This document shows positions 7,273 to 9,806 of a DNA stretch of 9,806 nucleotides, one piece after another. This stretch comes from Pseudomonadota bacterium. Its GTDB lineage: Bacteria > Pseudomonadota > Alphaproteobacteria > Rhizobiales > Rhizobiaceae. The position numbers were made by a program, and so were the translations under genes. Each line of letters begins with the position of its first letter. Position 1 is the stretch's first letter. The DNA is taken from assembly GCA_023399635.1 (NCBI GenBank), contig JAEWOP010000203.1:1-9806 (forward strand), in the 5' to 3' direction. The notes under the pieces are model-generated. The model ran no database searches. It saw only the letters and a program-made list of their open reading frames with translations, and was not told where the DNA came from.

Positions 7273-7662
7273 ATGTCACTCGCTGAAAAAATCAAAGTGC
7301 TGATCGTCGACGATCAGGTTACCAGCCGGCTGCTGCTCAGCGATGCTCTGACTCAGCTGGGCTTCAAGCAGATCACCTCCGCCGGCGACGGCGAACAGGG
7401 CATGAAGATCATGAATGAACAGCCTCATCATCTGGTCATCTCCGATTTCAACATGCCGAAGATGGACGGCCTCGGCCTCCTTCAGGCGGTCCGCACCAAC
7501 CCCGCAACCAAGAAGGCAGCCTTCATCATCCTGACCGCGCAGGGCGACCGTGCCCTTGTGCAGAAGGCAGCGCAGCTTGGTGCCAACAATGTCTTGGCGA
7601 AGCCCTTCACGATCGAGAAGATGAAGGCTGCCATCGAGGCAGTGTTCGGAGCCCTAAAATGA
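7273..7662 (+). CDS. cheY2: CheY2, main response regulator acting on the flagellar motor
   Basis: This 129-residue receiver domain has Asp13/Asp14, phospho-acceptor Asp58 (VISDFNMP), Thr88 and Lys110 (AKPF). In S. meliloti, the CheY2 at this operon position is the regulator that binds the motor and slows its rotation, with its phosphate removed by transfer back to CheA. It differs from CheY1 in having Val107 where enteric CheY has the switch residue Tyr106. It starts directly after the cheB stop, with AGAAGG 10 bases upstream inside cheB, and shares ATGA with cheD. The receiver identity is certain; the motor role is by homology and gene order. Confidence 0.95.
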   Translation: MSLAEKIKVLIVDDQVTSRLLLSDALTQLGFKQITSAGDGEQGMKIMNEQPHHLVISDFNMPKMDGLGLLQAVRTNPATKKAAFIILTAQGDRALVQKAAQLGANNVLAKPFTIEKMKAAIEAVFGALK

Positions 7663-8213
7663 TAGAGGCTCCCGCAGCCAAGCGGGTCCATATTATCCAA
7701 GGCGAATACAAGGTGGTCACCGACCCCGATGTGGTTCTGTCGACGATACTTGGTTCCTGTGTAGCTGCATGCATGCGTGATCCGGTTGCCGGCGTGGGTG
7801 GCATGAACCACTTCCTGCTGCCTGGCTCGGCTGGCGCGATGGCATCTGGGGGAGATGCAACGCGCTACGGTGTGCATCTGATGGAATTGCTGATCAACGG
7901 GCTTTTGAAAAAGGGCGCACGGCGGGACCGACTGGAGGCAAAGATCTTCGGTGGCGCCAAGACGATCGCGAGCTTTTCCAACGTCGGCGAGCAGAACGCA
8001 GCGTTTGCGGTCCAGTTCTTGAGAGATGAAGGCATACCTATCGTCGGATCCTCGACCGGAGGCGAGCATGGGCGCAAGCTGGAGTTTTGGCCCATCAATG
8101 GGCGCGCACGGCAGTATCCTTTGACGGGTGCAGAAACACAGAAGGCAGTGGCGCTCGAACAGCGACCGGTTGTTACGCCGAAGCCGGCCGAAACGTCTAT
8201 CGAATTTTTCTGA
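7659..8213 (+). CDS. cheD: CheD, chemoreceptor glutamine deamidase
   Basis: This 184-residue CheD-family protein deamidates specific receptor glutamines to glutamates. The catalytic Cys34 lies in STILGSCVA and His51 in GMNHFLLPG; the family stretch RYGVHLMELLIN follows at 69-80, then KIFGGA near 95-100 and GRKLEFWP near 138-145. No cheC is next to it, so the CheC-CheD feedback known from Bacillus is not supported here. The C-terminal tail (about 166-184) is Pro-rich and ends in S-I-E-F-F. GGAG stands 7 bases before the ATG, and the start overlaps the cheY2 stop by 4 bases. Identity is firm. Confidence 0.95.
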   Translation: MIEAPAAKRVHIIQGEYKVVTDPDVVLSTILGSCVAACMRDPVAGVGGMNHFLLPGSAGAMASGGDATRYGVHLMELLINGLLKKGARRDRLEAKIFGGAKTIASFSNVGEQNAAFAVQFLRDEGIPIVGSSTGGEHGRKLEFWPINGRARQYPLTGAETQKAVALEQRPVVTPKPAETSIEFF

Positions 8214-8242
8214 TCAACGGCGCCGTGAGCGCGAGAGAAGCC

Positions 8243-8632
8243 ATGACAGACAGCGCAAACCCGACAGACGCTTTCCCCGAGCAGCCCTTGCCGGAGATCC
8301 TCATGCGGCTTGTATCCGAACTGCATGACGTGGCTTACTTGATCGAGCGGGTGGAACCGCATTTGCTTGAGCTTGGCGGGGAGAAGATCCTCGAAAATCC
8401 CGACAGCGTGAAGATCCTGCAGGGCATTGACCTTGCGGTCCAGAAGACCCGTGGCCTGGCGGAGTTCATCGACACCATCACCGGCACCATTCCAGATTCC
8501 TGGACAGTTGAAGTGGCCACCGCGCTCAGCCTGGTCAAGCTGGCGGACATGCAGCGTGCTCTTTCCAACGGCATGCGTCACGGGCATTCACAGCCGCTCA
8601 GCAAGGCGGCGGGCGATTTCGACTTCTTCTAG
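8243..8632 (+). CDS. cheT: CheT, small chemotaxis protein with CheZ-like motif
   Basis: This 129-residue, mainly helical protein sits at the operon position of S. meliloti cheT, between cheD and fliF. Residues about 59-80 resemble the active-site helix of the CheY-P phosphatase CheZ: Asp63 and Gln67 form the D-x-x-x-Q motif, in G-I-D-L-A-V-Q compared with F-Q-D-L-T-G-Q of enteric CheZ. It is much shorter than CheZ (about 214 aa in E. coli). The C-terminus is acidic-aromatic (D-F-D-F-F). The ATG at 8243 is preferred because the N-terminus matches a small soluble protein and GAGAGAAG lies just upstream. A GTG at 8225 is an in-frame alternative, and the open frame extends back into cheD to 8087 without support. 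Gene identity rests on position and size; the biochemical role is not shown by the sequence. Confidence 0.8.
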   Translation: MTDSANPTDAFPEQPLPEILMRLVSELHDVAYLIERVEPHLLELGGEKILENPDSVKILQGIDLAVQKTRGLAEFIDTITGTIPDSWTVEVATALSLVKLADMQRALSNGMRHGHSQPLSKAAGDFDFF

Positions 8633-8766
8633 CAGCGCACCGACACCCTCGTTGGTCACCCGATTCATCCTGTAACCACCGCAAAACCGAAACGCTCGCA
8701 CAAGCTTCGCCCCATAGGGTGGGCATGGGCAAAGGCCTGATCTCGGTTTTGCGATGTGGAAACAGA
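8633..8766. other. cheT-fliF intergenic region
   Basis: The 134-base gap is the longest between genes inside the operon. It holds a perfect 11-bp inverted repeat (8680-8690 with 8743-8753). Between the arms lies a smaller C-run/G-run pairing around 8709-8725. I see no GC hairpin followed by a T-run, so no simple terminator. The gap may carry a promoter or leader control for fliF. Confidence 0.55.
8680..8753. repeat. Perfect 11-bp inverted repeat upstream of fliF
   Basis: CGCAAAACCGA (8680-8690) and TCGGTTTTGCG (8743-8753) are exact inverted copies 52 bases apart. The second arm ends 13 bases before the fliF ATG and covers the region just ahead of the weak GGA ribosome site. It could be paired regulator half-sites or a long-range RNA stem that affects fliF translation. 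Confidence 0.6.
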
Positions 8767-9806
8767 ATGAATCTGTTGGCTCAATTTTCTCAACTATCCA
8801 AAAATCTGGCCAGTCTTGGCCAGACGAAGCTAATTGCGCTTGCAGGTGCTGGGCTCGTGTCGATGGCAATCGTCCTCGCAGCCGCACTCTACGTGAACAA
8901 GCCCTCCTTTGAGACCCTTTACGTTGGCCTCGAGACGACCGACCTGAACCAGGTGAGCATTGCTCTTGCCGAGGCGAGCATTGACTTTGCGGTGGGTTCA
9001 GACGGCACAAGCATCCAGGTGCCCGTTGGCATGACGGGCAAGGCGCGTCTGCTTCTGGCGGAGCGCGGACTGCCAAACAGCGCCAATGCCGGCTATGAAC
9101 TCTTCGACAATGTGGGTTCCCTTGGCCTGACGTCCTTCATGCAGGAAGTGACCCGCGTACGGGCATTGGAGGGCGAGATCGGTCGTTCCATCCAACAGAT
9201 TGGCGGCATTGCCGCGGCTCGCGTCCACATTGTGATGCCGGACGTTGGCAATTTCAGGCGAGGCGAACAGAAGCCGACATCCTCCGTGATGATCCGCGCA
9301 AGCACCGCTACTGGCCGCAAGGCCGCTTCCTCCATTCGCCACCTCGTCGCGTCTGCCGTGCCAGGCCTTGATGTGGACGATGTGACGATTCTTGATTCCA
9401 CAGGACAGCTTCTCGCGTCAGGCGATGAGTATGGCGGCAGCGAGATGAACCGCTCGCTCACCATTGTTCAATCGGTCCAGCAGGAACTAGAAACGAACAT
9501 CGATAAGGCGCTTGCGCCGTTCCTGGGCATGGACAACTTCCGCTCGACCGTGACGGCGAGCCTCAACACCGACAGCCAGCAGATTCAGGAGACCATCTTC
9601 GATCCTGAGTCCCGGGTGGAGCGGTCTGTTCGGATCACGAAGGAAGAACAGCGTTCGCAGCAGTCGCAGGACGATTCCGCTGCAACGGTGGAGCAGAACG
9701 TGCCGCAGGCCGCACCAGAAGCTGGCGGGGCGACCGGACCGAAGTCCACGGATCAGTCGGACAAGAAAGAAGAGCAGACCAACTACGAGATCAACAGCAA
9801 GACGGT
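8767..9806 (+). CDS. fliF: FliF, flagellar MS-ring protein (5' part, cut by window end)
   Basis: The first 346 codons of fliF are present; rhizobial FliF is roughly 550-560 residues, so about the last 200 are missing. FliF assembles in the inner membrane as the MS ring, the base for the C ring and the flagellar export gate. A short cytoplasmic N-terminus is followed by a transmembrane segment at about 22-43. The secretin-like ring-building part then shows FliF/YscJ sequence: KARLLLAERGLP (92-103), the NVGSLGLTSFMQEVTRVRAL region (115-134), AARVHIVMPD (150-159) and SSVMIRAS (172-179). A Gln/acidic low-complexity stretch starts near 292. The start follows a weak GGA with 6-base spacing. No stop is reached, as expected for truncation by the window. 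Confidence 0.96.
   Translation, partial: MNLLAQFSQLSKNLASLGQTKLIALAGAGLVSMAIVLAAALYVNKPSFETLYVGLETTDLNQVSIALAEASIDFAVGSDGTSIQVPVGMTGKARLLLAERGLPNSANAGYELFDNVGSLGLTSFMQEVTRVRALEGEIGRSIQQIGGIAAARVHIVMPDVGNFRRGEQKPTSSVMIRASTATGRKAASSIRHLVASAVPGLDVDDVTILDSTGQLLASGDEYGGSEMNRSLTIVQSVQQELETNIDKALAPFLGMDNFRSTVTASLNTDSQQIQETIFDPESRVERSVRITKEEQRSQQSQDDSAATVEQNVPQAAPEAGGATGPKSTDQSDKKEEQTNYEINSKT

Noticed and set aside
8087..8242. 5' extension of cheT into cheD
   Set aside because: The frame is open, but the stretch is coding for CheD in another frame. The predicted extra residues have no conserved features, and later starts (GTG 8225, ATG 8243) suffice.
8700..8725. Possible intrinsic terminator between cheT and fliF
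   Set aside because: A small C-run/G-run pairing exists, but no T-run follows it and fliF continues on the same strand.
1..9806. Mobile elements, CRISPR arrays, toxin-antitoxin or defence genes
   Set aside because: No transposase, spaced repeats or foreign-looking genes are seen; the whole window is accounted for by the chemotaxis/flagellar cluster.

Overview
The window is the 5' part of a chemotaxis-flagellar cluster on one strand of an alphaproteobacterium, almost certainly a member of the Rhizobiaceae (Sinorhizobium/Ensifer, Rhizobium, Agrobacterium or Neorhizobium-like). The evidence is the gene order icpA - cheS - cheY1 - cheA - cheW - cheR - cheB - cheY2 - cheD - cheT - fliF, which is the main che operon order known from Sinorhizobium meliloti, together with family-level sequence features and a GC-rich coding style. 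I cannot name the species.

Layout. Bases 1-277 are a probable non-coding leader with two short perfect dyads. A soluble chemoreceptor (icpA, from a GTG at 278) opens the operon. It is followed by a small STAS-like protein (cheS), the phosphate-sink response regulator cheY1, the kinase cheA, the coupling protein cheW, the methyltransferase cheR, the methylesterase/deamidase cheB, the motor-acting regulator cheY2, the deamidase cheD and the small cheT. Coupling is very tight: most junctions share the start and stop codons (TGATG or ATGA) or abut. Only cheA, cheW and cheT have leaders of about 26-29 nt. A 134-nt gap holding a perfect 11-bp inverted repeat separates cheT from fliF, which runs off the end of the window (346 codons present).

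How it works. Receptors and CheW control CheA autophosphorylation. CheA-P feeds CheY2 (flagellar motor), CheY1 (sink) and CheB. By homology to S. meliloti, CheY2-P is drained by passing phosphate back to CheA and on to CheY1, and CheS helps CheY1 bind CheA. CheR, CheB and CheD modify receptors for adaptation. FliF forms the MS ring on which the flagellar base is built.

This is a known kind of operon, not a new system. The points worth a second look are details. CheT carries a CheZ-like D-x-x-x-Q motif. CheT and CheD both end in five residues resembling the receptor pentapeptide that tethers CheR. The IcpA globin domain has Gln where globin-coupled sensors have the heme-ligand His. CheS has lost the phosphorylatable Ser of anti-anti-sigma STAS domains. 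An inverted repeat lies in front of fliF.
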